From: JBJHCA01 sp050485785
GTDB taxonomy: Bacteria > Bacteroidota > Bacteroidia > Chitinophagales > Saprospiraceae
NCBI GenBank assembly: GCA_050485785.1
Contig: JBJHCA010000034.1
Coordinates: 1 to 32,348 of the forward strand
Direction: 5' to 3'
Length of the DNA stretch: 32,348 bases
Shown here: in pieces, positions 7,150 to 16,409 of the stretch
Layout: every line of letters begins with the position of its first letter
Numbering within the stretch: position 1 is the stretch's first letter
Position numbers and translations under genes: made by a program
The notes under the pieces: model-generated
Databases searched by the model: none
Told to the model about the DNA's origin: nothing
Seen by the model: only the letters and a program-made list of their open reading frames with translations

Positions 7150-7254
7150 AATTGAGGGGTGTTTTTTGAGGCCGTAAAGATACAACAAATCAAATACCAA
7201 GCATCCGCGCAGCAAAATAAATTCCTAAATTTGTTGTTCAATGAAAAAACCGCC

Positions 7255-7635
7255 ATGAAAACTTTATTGAACCCGATAACTCTTATTTGTTTATTTTTCA
7301 GCATGTTACAATCCTGTGGTGATAAGTCTGAAGAAACCATTGAATTACAGATCTTAAAACCCGGCCATGGCGAAGTGCTGCAACTGGATGAGCCTGTAGT
7401 GTTTGAAATGCGCGTCAATTCATCTGTCCGCATCGATATGGTTCAAATTATTCTGGATGACAGTCAGTCCCCGGCTGATACCATTTTTAATCAGGCTCTT
7501 GGGCAGACCGGCAATTTTACTATCAGCCACAGCCAAAACTTTGATTCTCCCGTTTCTTCCACGGCAGTGTTCAATATCCACGACGGTGCGGGCATTCTGA
7601 GGGCCAGTGACCAGGTGAATTTCACGGTTGAATAA
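7255..7635 (+). CDS. small lipoprotein
   Basis: The start at 7255 (MKTLLNPITLICLFF) gives a lipoprotein signal ending LQSC with Cys at about 20; an upstream ATG in frame (7159) would read through the tRNA leader and is rejected. The mature part of about 105 residues looks like an all-beta, Ig-like domain (IELQILKPGHGEVLQLDEPVVFEMRV is split by strands; DQVNFTVE at the end). It is 11 bases upstream of the M20 gene and may be cotranscribed with it. A TAAATTTG -7 element lies at 7226-7233, though without a clear -33. Confidence 0.72.
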   Translation: MKTLLNPITLICLFFSMLQSCGDKSEETIELQILKPGHGEVLQLDEPVVFEMRVNSSVRIDMVQIILDDSQSPADTIFNQALGQTGNFTISHSQNFDSPVSSTAVFNIHDGAGILRASDQVNFTVE

Positions 7636-7646
7636 GTATACTTCAG

Positions 7647-8870
7647 ATGATAGATATTCAATTACACCCTTCCGATATACTCAGGGAATCCGCAGGCATT
7701 CATCCTCAGCTTATTGAGTGGCGAAGACACCTTCACAAATATCCCGAACTGTCCTTTGAAGAAAAAGAAACCAGTGCTTTTGTCTCCCGGCTCTTAACCG
7801 AATGGGGAATAGAGCATCAAACCGGTGTAGGCGGATACGGAATTGTAGCCATGGTGTACGGAAGAAACCCCGAATCCAAAGTAATTGCCCTGAGGGCGGA
7901 TATGGATGCACTGCCCATTCAGGAGGAAAATGATACCGGCTATACCAGTCGCCACCCGGGCATTATGCATGCCTGCGGCCATGATGTGCACACTACCTGC
8001 CTGCTGGGCTCAGTCAGAATTTTACAAAAACTGGCCGATAGCTGGACCGGAACGGTAAAATGCATCTTCCAGCCGGCTGAGGAGAAACTTCCGGGCGGTG
8101 CTTCGCTTATGATTAAAGATGGGGTGCTCAGTAATCCGGAGCCGGTACTCATTTTTGGCCAGCACGTTCATCCGCCCCTCGAAACCGGCAAAATAGGCAT
8201 GAAACAAGGCAGGTATATGGCCTCGGCTGATGAGCTTTACATAACCATACACGGCAAAGGTGCGCATGGAGCCCTGCCACAGGATGGTATCGATCCCATT
8301 TTGGCTGCATCCCATGTGATCACTGCCCTTCAACAGGTTGTCAGCCGTAAATGCCCGGCCACCATACCCTCGGTTTTGACTATAGGAAAGATCAACTCTG
8401 AAGGCGGCGCTACCAATATCATCCCGAAAGCCGTTCATCTTGAAGGCACGTTCAGAACCATGGACGAAACCTGGCGTGAAGAGGCACTCCGGTGGATAGA
8501 AGAAACCTGCAAACTCACTGCTATGGCTTTTGGTGCTGTTGCTGAAGTGAACATTGAAAAGGGGTATCCCTGCCTGTATAATCACCTTGACTTAACCCGG
8601 CAAAGCATCAAGTATGCCCGGGAATTGCTGGGTGAAAGCAACGTAGTTCAGCTGCAGGAAAGAATGACTGCGGAAGATTTTGCCTGGTACTCGCATAAGA
8701 TTCCGGCATGTTTCTTTCGTCTGGGAACGGGGAATGCTTCCAAAGGAATTACGGCACCTGTCCACTCTCCGAACTTTGATATCGACGAGGATGCTCTGAC
8801 TACCGGTGCCGCTGTAATGGCATGGCTGGCTATCCGAACGCTGGCCGATGATTACTACCACGAACTGTAA
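7647..8870 (+). CDS. M20 family amidohydrolase / metallopeptidase
   Basis: The 407-residue protein matches the M20D amidohydrolase group (hippurate hydrolase, N-acyl-amino-acid and IAA-amino-acid hydrolase, N-acetyldiaminopimelate deacetylase). Visible motifs: WRRHLHKYPELSFEE at 25-39, ADMDALPI at 84-91, the metal-binding HACGHDVH at 108-115, QPAEE with the catalytic Glu at 145-146, GQHVHP with a metal-binding His near 173-175, and MTAEDFAWY near the end. The lid domain lies at about 190-305. It hydrolyses amide bonds of N-acylated amino acids in the cytoplasm; the exact substrate cannot be read from sequence. truA follows 8 bases after its stop. Confidence 0.88.
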   Translation: MIDIQLHPSDILRESAGIHPQLIEWRRHLHKYPELSFEEKETSAFVSRLLTEWGIEHQTGVGGYGIVAMVYGRNPESKVIALRADMDALPIQEENDTGYTSRHPGIMHACGHDVHTTCLLGSVRILQKLADSWTGTVKCIFQPAEEKLPGGASLMIKDGVLSNPEPVLIFGQHVHPPLETGKIGMKQGRYMASADELYITIHGKGAHGALPQDGIDPILAASHVITALQQVVSRKCPATIPSVLTIGKINSEGGATNIIPKAVHLEGTFRTMDETWREEALRWIEETCKLTAMAFGAVAEVNIEKGYPCLYNHLDLTRQSIKYARELLGESNVVQLQERMTAEDFAWYSHKIPACFFRLGTGNASKGITAPVHSPNFDIDEDALTTGAAVMAWLAIRTLADDYYHEL

Positions 8871-8878
8871 GTGTGCTC

Positions 8879-9634
8879 ATGCGCTATTTTGCTGAAATAT
8901 CTTATTTCGGGCTGCATTACCATGGATGGCAAATACAACCCGGAACAGTGACCGTTCAGGAGACCATTCAGCAAAAGTTGGGAACCATTCTCAGGTCACC
9001 GGTAAACATCACCGGGTGTGGCAGAACTGATACCGGAGTACACGCAGAAGGGTATGTGTTCCATTTTGATCACGATGAGCCGGTTAACAGTGATAATTTG
9101 CAGTACCGGCTCAATGCCGTATTACCACATGATATTTCCGTTCACAGGATAAAGGCCATGACTCCTGATGCACATGCCAGATTTTCGGCCATATCTCGCA
9201 GTTACCGCTATCTGATTTCCCCCGTTAAGGATCCGTTCAGGCAAGGTGCATACTGGTGGTATGCAGCAGCTGCTGATCTTGATCCTGCAGTACTGAATGA
9301 AACCGCTAAACTGCTGTTGAGGTATGATGATTATATAACTTTTTGTAAAAGTCACTCAGGAGCTGATCATACACGATGCCGGGTTTCATCTACTGAGTGG
9401 ATTGTAGATGACAACCAAAACAAACTGATATTCCAAATAACAGCCAACCGCTTTCTGCGCGGCATGGTAAGGCTGATAGTGGGATGCTGTATTCTGGTGG
9501 CACGTCACCAACTGAGCCTTGATGAAGTGGAGTATGCCATGAAAAATAAAACTACATTGCCGAAAAACTGGAGTGTCCCGGCTGACGGACTATACCTGAG
9601 GTCAATTGTATATCCCGAAGCCCTCAACTTTTGA
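8879..9634 (+). CDS. truA: tRNA pseudouridine synthase A
   Basis: TruA makes pseudouridine at positions 38-40 in the anticodon arm of many tRNAs. The 251-residue protein begins MRYFAEISYFGLHYHGWQ, has the catalytic motif GCGRTDTGVHA with Asp at 51, the middle ARFSAISRSYRYLI and the C-terminal FLRGMVRLIVG. The ATG at 8879 fits the family start; a GTG two codons upstream (8873) is less likely. Length is normal. It follows the M20 gene closely and is followed by the ABC exporter. Confidence 0.95.
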   Translation: MRYFAEISYFGLHYHGWQIQPGTVTVQETIQQKLGTILRSPVNITGCGRTDTGVHAEGYVFHFDHDEPVNSDNLQYRLNAVLPHDISVHRIKAMTPDAHARFSAISRSYRYLISPVKDPFRQGAYWWYAAAADLDPAVLNETAKLLLRYDDYITFCKSHSGADHTRCRVSSTEWIVDDNQNKLIFQITANRFLRGMVRLIVGCCILVARHQLSLDEVEYAMKNKTTLPKNWSVPADGLYLRSIVYPEALNF

Positions 9635-9669
9635 ACACATTTTGAAGTTTAGTTAACTTCACTCTCATT

Positions 9670-11475
9670 ATGGATCAGCAAGGCAACAACATTGATGTCA
9701 AACTACTGGGGCGAGTTTTGGCATTGGCAAAGCCCTACAGATGGCTGTTTATAGTTACCGGCATACTCACGCTGTTGTTGGGCCCAGTGGCTATCATCAG
9801 GCCCCATCTGGTTAAGGTAGCCGTGGATGATTACGTGCTTCCTCAGGACATCAGTGGCTTGCAATTCATTATCCTGTTACTTTGCGGGTTCCTGTTGATT
9901 GAAGCCATTATGCGCTACAGCTTCGGGTATCTGACCAGCCTGCTCGGACAAAAAGTGATCAAAGACCTGAGGGTGAGGGTTTTTCAGCATGTTACCAACC
10001 TGAAGCCCACCTATTTTGACCGGACTCCGGTAGGCACTTCGCTGACGCGAACCATCAATGATGTGGAAAGCATCAATGAAGTGTATTCTGAAGGAGTGAT
10101 TACCATTATAGCTGACGTACTCATGGTGATAGCCGTATTGACGATAATGCTGTACACCAGCTGGCAGCTCACCCTGGTATGCCTCATTCCGATGCCTTTG
10201 CTGATCTGGGCCAGTTATATTTTTAAGGAAAAAGTGAAGGAAGCATTTCAGGTGGTCAGAACCCAGATCAGCAGAATGAATGCCTTCCTCAATGAGCGGA
10301 TCACGGGCATGAGGATTATTCAGATCTTCAGTGCCGAGAAGCAGGAAATGAAGAAATTCAAAGCCATCAACCGGCAATACACTCAAGCCAATATCGATAC
10401 GATTTTTTACTACGCACTTTTTTTTCCGGTGGTGGAGATTCTTTCCGCGAGTGCGCTGGGGCTTATGATTTGGTTTGGAACCCGTGGGGTTATCGAGGGT
10501 TACGTTTCGCCGGGTTTGCTGGTTGCCTTTCCTATCTACCTGAATATGCTGTTCAGGCCAATCAGAATGCTGGCTGATAAGTTCAATACCCTACAGATGG
10601 GTTTGGTGGCTGCACAGCGCGTTTTTAATCTGCTCGATCTGAAGCAGCAAATACCCAATGCGGGTACACACAAAACCGATGAGGTGCAAGGCGAAATCAG
10701 TTTTGACCACGTTTGGTTTTCATACCGGCAAAACGATGAACCCGTCAGTGATGAAGACTGGATTTTGAGGGACGTAACTTTTCGTGTTGAACCCGGCGAA
10801 ACCCTGGCTATTGTAGGAAGTACAGGTTCAGGTAAAACTTCAGTAATCAACCTGATCAACCGGTTTTACATTCATCAGAAAGGTACAATAAGCCTGGATG
10901 GCATGCCCATTGAAAACTTCGAGCTGTTCAATTACCGCAGACATATCTGCATGGTATTGCAGGATGTGTTTCTGTTTGGCGGTACGGTGGCAGAAAACAT
11001 CTCCCTTCGCGACGACAGGTTCACAGAACAGGAAATAATAACTGCATCAAAATTGGTAGGTGCCCACAAATTCATCAAAAAACTGCCGGGGCAGTATGCT
11101 TATCAGGTGAGAGAGCGAGGAAGCAGTCTGTCGGCAGGTCAGCGGCAACTGATTTCATTTGCCCGGGCGCTGGCTTTTAATCCGGATATCCTGATACTGG
11201 ATGAGGCCACTGCCAACATTGATCCTGAATCAGAAATACTGATACAGCACGCCATTGAAACACTGATTAAAAAAAGAACCTCTATTATCATAGCTCACAG
11301 GTTGTCCACCATCAGGCATGCCGATAAAATCATGGTGTTGGATAAAGGCAGGGTGGCTGAATTTGGAACACACGACGAGCTCCTGAAAATTGAGAACGGC
11401 CGGTTCAAAAAACTTCACGATCTGCAGTATTATGAAATTGAGCAGGGCAAAAAGAAGCTTGGTTTAGCAACTTAA
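9670..11475 (+). CDS. ABC exporter, fused permease and ATPase
   Basis: The 601-residue half-transporter has six hydrophobic helices in the first about 320 residues (for example WLFIVTGILTLLLGPVAII and FIILLLCGFLLIEAI) and an ATPase from about 345. Motifs: Walker A GSTGSGKTS near 383-391, Q-loop MVLQDVFLFG, signature SLSAGQRQ near 487, Walker B ILILDEATAN near 507, and H-loop IIIAHRLSTI near 540. It is of the MsbA/multidrug type; the substrate may be a lipid or drug. It probably works as a homodimer in the inner membrane. Confidence 0.9.
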   Translation: MDQQGNNIDVKLLGRVLALAKPYRWLFIVTGILTLLLGPVAIIRPHLVKVAVDDYVLPQDISGLQFIILLLCGFLLIEAIMRYSFGYLTSLLGQKVIKDLRVRVFQHVTNLKPTYFDRTPVGTSLTRTINDVESINEVYSEGVITIIADVLMVIAVLTIMLYTSWQLTLVCLIPMPLLIWASYIFKEKVKEAFQVVRTQISRMNAFLNERITGMRIIQIFSAEKQEMKKFKAINRQYTQANIDTIFYYALFFPVVEILSASALGLMIWFGTRGVIEGYVSPGLLVAFPIYLNMLFRPIRMLADKFNTLQMGLVAAQRVFNLLDLKQQIPNAGTHKTDEVQGEISFDHVWFSYRQNDEPVSDEDWILRDVTFRVEPGETLAIVGSTGSGKTSVINLINRFYIHQKGTISLDGMPIENFELFNYRRHICMVLQDVFLFGGTVAENISLRDDRFTEQEIITASKLVGAHKFIKKLPGQYAYQVRERGSSLSAGQRQLISFARALAFNPDILILDEATANIDPESEILIQHAIETLIKKRTSIIIAHRLSTIRHADKIMVLDKGRVAEFGTHDELLKIENGRFKKLHDLQYYEIEQGKKKLGLAT

Positions 11476-11519
11476 TCGGCATTAGGCTACTTAAATACGC
11501 AATTGAACTCAGGGACTCA

Positions 11520-12011
11520 ATGATATTCAGATACCAGACAGGCCGGCCATCACTTACAAGCTTTTTAGGCGGGCTTATTGTACTAGCCGTCATTCTTGTA
11601 GTGATGTTTTATTTATTCAGGTGGTTTTATTGGCTGGCTGCGCTGGCCATGCCGGTGTTAATTATAGCTACTTTACTCATCAATTACCGGGTGGTTACCG
11701 GGTTTGGGGTTACACTGTGGAAAATGCTCCGCCACAATCCGGTGGTGGGAATTGCAGCAGTTTTGTTCAGCGTACTTTTGCTTCCCCTGGTAGTGGTGTA
11801 TCTGTTTGTAAAGGCTTTACTGATCAGAAAAGTGAATATCGCAAGAAAACAAGCTGAAATAAGAACCCACGGTGAATGGATTGACTATGAAGAAGTAACC
11901 GAATCCGGCCACAGGAAACAAAAAGTGATCCATAAAAAAGACCTGGGATACCCCGAAATGACCATCAGGATACCGGAGAAGACTGACCGCATGCGCAATA
12001 CAGGAAGTTGA
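11520..12011 (+). CDS. hypothetical membrane protein
   Basis: The 163-residue protein has three or four hydrophobic stretches (LGGLIVLAVILVVMFYLF, WLAALAMPVLIIATLLI and VVGIAAVLFSVLLLPLVVVY), then a charged cytoplasmic tail of about 60 residues (KVNIARKQAEIR, HRKQKVIHKKDLGYPEM). It lies 44 bases after the ABC exporter in the same direction and may share its transcript. I do not recognise a family. Confidence 0.7.
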   Translation: MIFRYQTGRPSLTSFLGGLIVLAVILVVMFYLFRWFYWLAALAMPVLIIATLLINYRVVTGFGVTLWKMLRHNPVVGIAAVLFSVLLLPLVVVYLFVKALLIRKVNIARKQAEIRTHGEWIDYEEVTESGHRKQKVIHKKDLGYPEMTIRIPEKTDRMRNTGS

Positions 12012-12067
12012 AATCCATTTCAGCCGCCAGCAAATTCACTTCAGGTGCTTTTTCCAACAGATTCGCT

Positions 12068-12075
12068 TATCTTTG
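12068..12075 (+). promoter_or_regulatory. -7 element TATCTTTG before the nucleotidyltransferase
   Basis: A perfect TAnnTTTG match lies 22 bases before the ATG at 12098. No TTG is found at the usual distance upstream, so it is only half supported. Confidence 0.4.
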
Positions 12076-12097
12076 ATGAATAACGACCGTTCATGAT

Positions 12098-13093
12098 ATG
12101 AAAGCTCTGATCCCGGTAGCCGGTGCCGGCACTCAATTGAGACCCCATACTTACACTCAGCCCAAACCGCTTATTCCGGTTGCGGGCAAGCCCATTATTT
12201 CCCACATCATCGATCAGCTGACTGAAGCAGGTATCAACGACTTTGCTTTTGTGATCGGTTATTTGGGTGAAAAGATCAAAAATTTTATTGACGACAAATA
12301 TCCCGGACTGCAAAAACAGTACATTCAGCAAGCAGAACGGAAGGGCCTTGGCCACGCCATTTGGATGGCCCGGGATGAAATGAAGCACAACAATGACCTG
12401 ATTATTGTACTGGGGGATACCATTTTTGAACATAATCTGCCTCAGTTTCTCGCTGAAAAGCATTCAAGCCTGGGAGTAAAAAAAGTTACCAACCCGGTAA
12501 ATTTTGGTGTGGCTGAAGTGGATTCGGATTACATGGTCCGCAGAGTGATTGAAAAACCGAGAATTCCCAAATCGAACCTGGCATTGGTGGGATTGTATAA
12601 GATCAAAGAAACCGAAGCCCTGTTTGAAGCTTTGGATAAACTGATTAACCTGGAGCAGAAAAGCCATGGTGAGTTTCAACTGACTGATGCCCTTCAACTG
12701 ATGATTGAAAAAGGAATAAAATTCAAGGCTTACCCTGTGGACAACTGGTTTGACTGCGGCAAAAAGGAAATTTTGCTCGAAACCAATGCCACTCTGCTAA
12801 AGCAGCGCATGAACAAGGAAAAGCTGACGGCAACCCTGGAGGGCAACATCATTATTCCTCCGGTTAGTATCGGACAGCATTGCAATATCAGGCACAGTAT
12901 AATAGGCCCTTATGTGAGCATTGGTGACCATGCGGATATCAAGGAAGCCATCATTACCGATTCTATAATTGGCAATTTTGTGCACATCAAGGATGTCATT
13001 CTTAAGCGGTCAGTTGTGGGGAGCGACTCTTCTGTTACCGGCATGATGCAGAGTTTTAATCTGGGCGATAATACTGAAATTGACTTTAGTTGA
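12098..13093 (+). CDS. sugar-phosphate nucleotidyltransferase with C-terminal beta-helix
   Basis: The 331-residue enzyme transfers a nucleotidyl group to a sugar 1-phosphate. The N-terminal GT-A-like domain starts MKALIPVAGAGTQLRP (the nucleotide-binding loop) with TQPKPLIPVAGKP and has the metal-binding region LGDTIFE near 108-114. The C-terminal part (about 245-325) has hexapeptide-like turns (GNIIIPPVSIGQHCNIRHS, GPYVSIGDHADIKEA, GNFVHIKDV), as in RmlA/RfbA-long or GlmU-like enzymes. Likely makes dTDP- or UDP-activated sugar for surface polysaccharide. A mannose-1-phosphate guanylyltransferase lies 3.3 kb away on the other strand. Confidence 0.88.
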   Translation: MKALIPVAGAGTQLRPHTYTQPKPLIPVAGKPIISHIIDQLTEAGINDFAFVIGYLGEKIKNFIDDKYPGLQKQYIQQAERKGLGHAIWMARDEMKHNNDLIIVLGDTIFEHNLPQFLAEKHSSLGVKKVTNPVNFGVAEVDSDYMVRRVIEKPRIPKSNLALVGLYKIKETEALFEALDKLINLEQKSHGEFQLTDALQLMIEKGIKFKAYPVDNWFDCGKKEILLETNATLLKQRMNKEKLTATLEGNIIIPPVSIGQHCNIRHSIIGPYVSIGDHADIKEAIITDSIIGNFVHIKDVILKRSVVGSDSSVTGMMQSFNLGDNTEIDFS

Positions 13094-13105
13094 CATTTTG
13101 CCGGC

Positions 13106-14512
13106 ATGAAAGTGATGTATAAAAGACCTGATGAAGAAGACTTTCTGTATTTTACCCTTTGTGCCGGTGCACAGTATGTGAGTTACTTTAATGCTGAAAA
13201 CCGGCATTATGCGAAGGATGAAACGGAGGATCTGTTTTACCCGCCAGATATTGTCATTCAGCCACAAACTGCAAAGCAGGTTTCTGCCATCATGGAATAC
13301 TGTCATAAAAAGCGTATTCCGGTTACGCCCAGGGGTGCAGGTACGGGCCTGGCAGGCGGCTGTTTACCCGTTTTCCATGGAGTTTTACTTTCCATGGAAT
13401 TCATGAACAGAATAATTGAAATTGACGAAGACAATTTGCAGGTTACTGTTGAGCCCGGAGTGATCACTGAGCATCTCCAGCAACAACTTGAGGAACGCGG
13501 GTTGTTTTACCCCCCTGATCCGGCCAGCCGGGGATCATGTTTCATTGGCGGTAATGTAGCTACCAATGCCGGTGGTCCCAGAGCCGTAAAATACGGAGTA
13601 GTGAGGGACTATGTTATCAACCTTGAAGTGGTGCTACCCGATGGCCGGATCATAATGACCGGAGCCAATACTTTAAAGAACAGTACCGGATATCAGCTCA
13701 CGCATTTGTTCACGGGCAGCGAAGGTACCCTGGGCGTTATTACTAAAATCGTACTCAAATTGCTTCCCGTGCCGCGCCTTCGCTATCTTATGCTTGCTCC
13801 GTTTACCTCCGCAGAGATGGCATGCAGCGCTGTATCTGAAATTTTCAAGGCGGGTGTTGTGCCCTCTGCACTGGAGTTTATGGAAAGAGATGCCATTGAA
13901 TTATCCCAGAAATATACCGGGTCACAATCTCCCGGTTTTTATGATGACACTATGGCTCAACTGCTGATTGAGGTAGACGGATTTGACCATACAGCCATGG
14001 AAAAAGATTGCGAGATTATCAGGGAGGTAACGGAAAGGTTTGGCTGCAATGAGCTTTTGTTTGCTGACAGCAGTGAACAACAACGTTCGCTTTGGCATAT
14101 CAGAAGGAATATAGGCCATGCCGTGCGCATGACATCGGTTTATAAGGAGGAAGACACCGTGGTTCCGCGTGCCCGGTTACCCGAGCTGTTAAAGTTTGTT
14201 AAAAATACCGGTCACAAATATGGTTTCAGATCGGTGTGTTATGGGCATGCCGGAGATGGCAACCTCCACGTCAACATCTTAAAGGACAACATGGATGAGG
14301 AGCTGTGGACACAGTTTATCCCTTCGGCAATAAGTGAAATATTCAAAGAGGTAAAGCGTTTACACGGAGCATTATCCGGTGAGCATGGCATCGGCTGGGT
14401 CCAAAAACCATATATGCCAATAGTTGTTGACTCTACGAATATCGAACTGATGAAGGGGATAAAAGGTATTTTTGATCCTCACTATATCATGAACCCCGGA
14501 AAATTGTTTTAA
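13106..14512 (+). CDS. FAD-binding oxidase, GlcD / D-lactate dehydrogenase type
   Basis: The 468-residue protein has a PCMH-type FAD domain at about 45-225 (PPDIVIQPQTAKQVSAI, then PRGAGTGLAGGCLP and GGNVATNAGGPRAVKYG, and GSEGTLGVIT) and the C-terminal FAD-oxidase cap (YGHAGDGNLHVNIL near 382 and GALSGEHGIGW near 427). Members oxidise 2-hydroxy acids such as D-lactate or glycolate; the substrate is not resolved. No iron-sulfur part is fused. It begins 12 bases after the nucleotidyltransferase. Confidence 0.9.
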   Translation: MKVMYKRPDEEDFLYFTLCAGAQYVSYFNAENRHYAKDETEDLFYPPDIVIQPQTAKQVSAIMEYCHKKRIPVTPRGAGTGLAGGCLPVFHGVLLSMEFMNRIIEIDEDNLQVTVEPGVITEHLQQQLEERGLFYPPDPASRGSCFIGGNVATNAGGPRAVKYGVVRDYVINLEVVLPDGRIIMTGANTLKNSTGYQLTHLFTGSEGTLGVITKIVLKLLPVPRLRYLMLAPFTSAEMACSAVSEIFKAGVVPSALEFMERDAIELSQKYTGSQSPGFYDDTMAQLLIEVDGFDHTAMEKDCEIIREVTERFGCNELLFADSSEQQRSLWHIRRNIGHAVRMTSVYKEEDTVVPRARLPELLKFVKNTGHKYGFRSVCYGHAGDGNLHVNILKDNMDEELWTQFIPSAISEIFKEVKRLHGALSGEHGIGWVQKPYMPIVVDSTNIELMKGIKGIFDPHYIMNPGKLF

Positions 14513-14529
14513 CTCAGTATCTTTTGACT

Positions 14530-15114
14530 ATGAAGTTGTACACCCACAAACTGTTAACCTTGCTTGCGCTTCTTGTTTTAGCCGGCAGCTTACAAGCTCA
14601 GCAAAGAGTGGACCGCGATGTATTTGACGACAAAACCATTCTGGATGGGTTTGTGGTCGGTACCTACGGAAGCGTGTTTTACATGAACGGGTGGCAGGTT
14701 GAGGCTGCACCGGGCATTGGATACAGATTCCTGAATGACCGTGTGATTATGGGTGGCGGATTAAGCTGGTCATACTTCAGCCGGGTGTACCGGGAATACG
14801 GTTTAACGCAATCCCTGCAGTTTCTTGGCCCCAGGGCATTTGTTAAAGTAAATCCGATTTGGCAGGTTTATGCCATTGGAGAATATCAGTACCTCAATAT
14901 CAAGTACGAGGAGAAATATACCCATGGCTTTAACCCTCCTGTTGAGAGGCTTCAGGAAGATGTGTTCTATGTGGGTGCCGGCTACGCAGGCGGCGACTTT
15001 GGAAAAGGATTTGGATTTTATCTCGAACTCATGGTCGATGTGCTGTTCGATAACATGACCTCGGTAAGGAATTCCCCCCTGAGTTACAGAATTGGCGTTT
15101 TCTACGGTTTCTAA
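14530..15114 (+). CDS. secreted protein, probable outer-membrane beta-barrel
   Basis: The start at 14530 gives a standard signal peptide (MKLYTHKLLTLLALLVLAGS, cleavage after LQA); a TTG two codons earlier (14524) is unlikely. The remaining 175 residues alternate polar and aromatic residues in strand-like runs (FVVGTYGSVFYMNGWQ, GGGLSWSYFSRVYREYG, YRIGVFYGF) and end in F, typical for an outer-membrane barrel. It follows the oxidase by 17 bases. Function unknown. Confidence 0.75.
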   Translation: MKLYTHKLLTLLALLVLAGSLQAQQRVDRDVFDDKTILDGFVVGTYGSVFYMNGWQVEAAPGIGYRFLNDRVIMGGGLSWSYFSRVYREYGLTQSLQFLGPRAFVKVNPIWQVYAIGEYQYLNIKYEEKYTHGFNPPVERLQEDVFYVGAGYAGGDFGKGFGFYLELMVDVLFDNMTSVRNSPLSYRIGVFYGF

Positions 15115-15156
15115 CGGAACTTTCCCGAAGACACCATCAAAGCATTTGCTTATCCA

Positions 15157-16398
15157 CTAACCGAGCAGTTTGCCCAGGGCAATCTCCAGGCCCTTGCGCG
15201 TCAGGTTTTTCTCACTACTCTGCTGCCGTTGGATTTCGAGCAATCCTTCGCGAATGGTTTCACTGACGTCGTCAAAAATGGCTTTATCCGTCAGTTCGGC
15301 ATCTGCCTGCATCAGATAGGCAAATACGCGGGCCATTCCGCAATTGGCTATGAAATCGGGGATGAGATTCACCCGTTCATCGGTATACAATGCAGTAGGG
15401 CCCACAAAAATGCCATCGTCCACAAACGGTACGTTGGCTCCGCATGAAACAACGTCAAGCCCTCCGGCAATCAATCGGTCAATCTGTTCTCTGGTGATCA
15501 ATTTGGATGCAGCCCCGGGAATGAAAATCTCAGCTCCCACATCCCAAATTTTATCCATGGTTTCTTCAAAGGACATTAAATCCGGCGCATACAGCTTATT
15601 GCCTTTTTTATTGACAAACAAGTCCCTGACCTCTTCGAAACTGAGTCCTGCAGGCTTCAGAATTCCCCCGGAAATGTCTACTATTCCCGTGATAATTGCT
15701 CCCTGATGGGCCAGGTACAGTGCCGCTGCAGAGGCAACATTGCCCCATCCCTGAACTATTACGCGTTTGCCATTGACCTTGTCACGGCGATACAGGTCAT
15801 AAAAATGCATCACTGCCACGGCTACTCCATAACCGGTGATCATATCGGCCACAGCATACTTATGCGGCGGATCCGGAACATAGTCCCTGTCTTCGATAAT
15901 CTTTGCACAGCCATGGCGAAGCTGGCCAATGATATTTATCTTTTCACCCTCATTGGGTTTGAAATGACCATTTACTATGCCTTCCTGCGGATGCCATAAA
16001 CCCAGGTCCTCCGTAATCGGAATTACATCTTTGAGCTCGTCTACATTGAGGTCACCTCCGGTACCGTAATAGCTTTTTAACAGTGGAAAAACCGCGGCAT
16101 ACCACCTTTTGAGAACATCATCCCGTCTGGGATCGTGAGGGTCAAAATCTATTCCTGACTTCGCACCGCCAATCTGTGGGCCGCAAACTGAGAATTTGAT
16201 TTCCATCACTTTGGCCAGCGCTGTAACTTCATCGCGGTTGAGGCCTTTCCGCATCCGGGTGCCGCCGCCGGCAGCTCCGTTGCGCAAACTGTTGATCACC
16301 ACCCAGCCGCGGGCTTCGCTTTGTGTGTCATTCCACTCAAATACAATCTGAGGGGCTTTATCTCTGTAATTACTGATCAGCTTTTCAAATGATGTCAT
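15157..16398 (-). CDS. Glu/Leu/Phe/Val dehydrogenase family protein
   Basis: The 413-residue enzyme carries the ELFV dehydrogenase N-terminal domain (MEIKFSVCGPQIGGAKSGI with the substrate-binding and catalytic lysines, near 66-84) and a Rossmann NAD(P) domain from about 190 (TGYGVAVAV, then VIVQGWGNVASAAA, a GxGxxA-like motif). The NCGMARVFAY segment near 350 fits the C-terminal part. It deaminates an amino acid, most likely glutamate, to the 2-oxo acid and ammonia. It is the last gene of a three-gene minus-strand run, starting 11 bases after the guanylyltransferase gene. Confidence 0.88.
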   Translation of the reverse strand: MTSFEKLISNYRDKAPQIVFEWNDTQSEARGWVVINSLRNGAAGGGTRMRKGLNRDEVTALAKVMEIKFSVCGPQIGGAKSGIDFDPHDPRRDDVLKRWYAAVFPLLKSYYGTGGDLNVDELKDVIPITEDLGLWHPQEGIVNGHFKPNEGEKINIIGQLRHGCAKIIEDRDYVPDPPHKYAVADMITGYGVAVAVMHFYDLYRRDKVNGKRVIVQGWGNVASAAALYLAHQGAIITGIVDISGGILKPAGLSFEEVRDLFVNKKGNKLYAPDLMSFEETMDKIWDVGAEIFIPGAASKLITREQIDRLIAGGLDVVSCGANVPFVDDGIFVGPTALYTDERVNLIPDFIANCGMARVFAYLMQADAELTDKAIFDDVSETIREGLLEIQRQQSSEKNLTRKGLEIALGKLLG

Positions 16399-16409
16399 AC
16401 CTCTTTGTT

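Noticed and set aside
8022..8585. A 187-codon frame opposite to the M20 gene
   Set aside because: Antisense shadow of a conserved enzyme gene.
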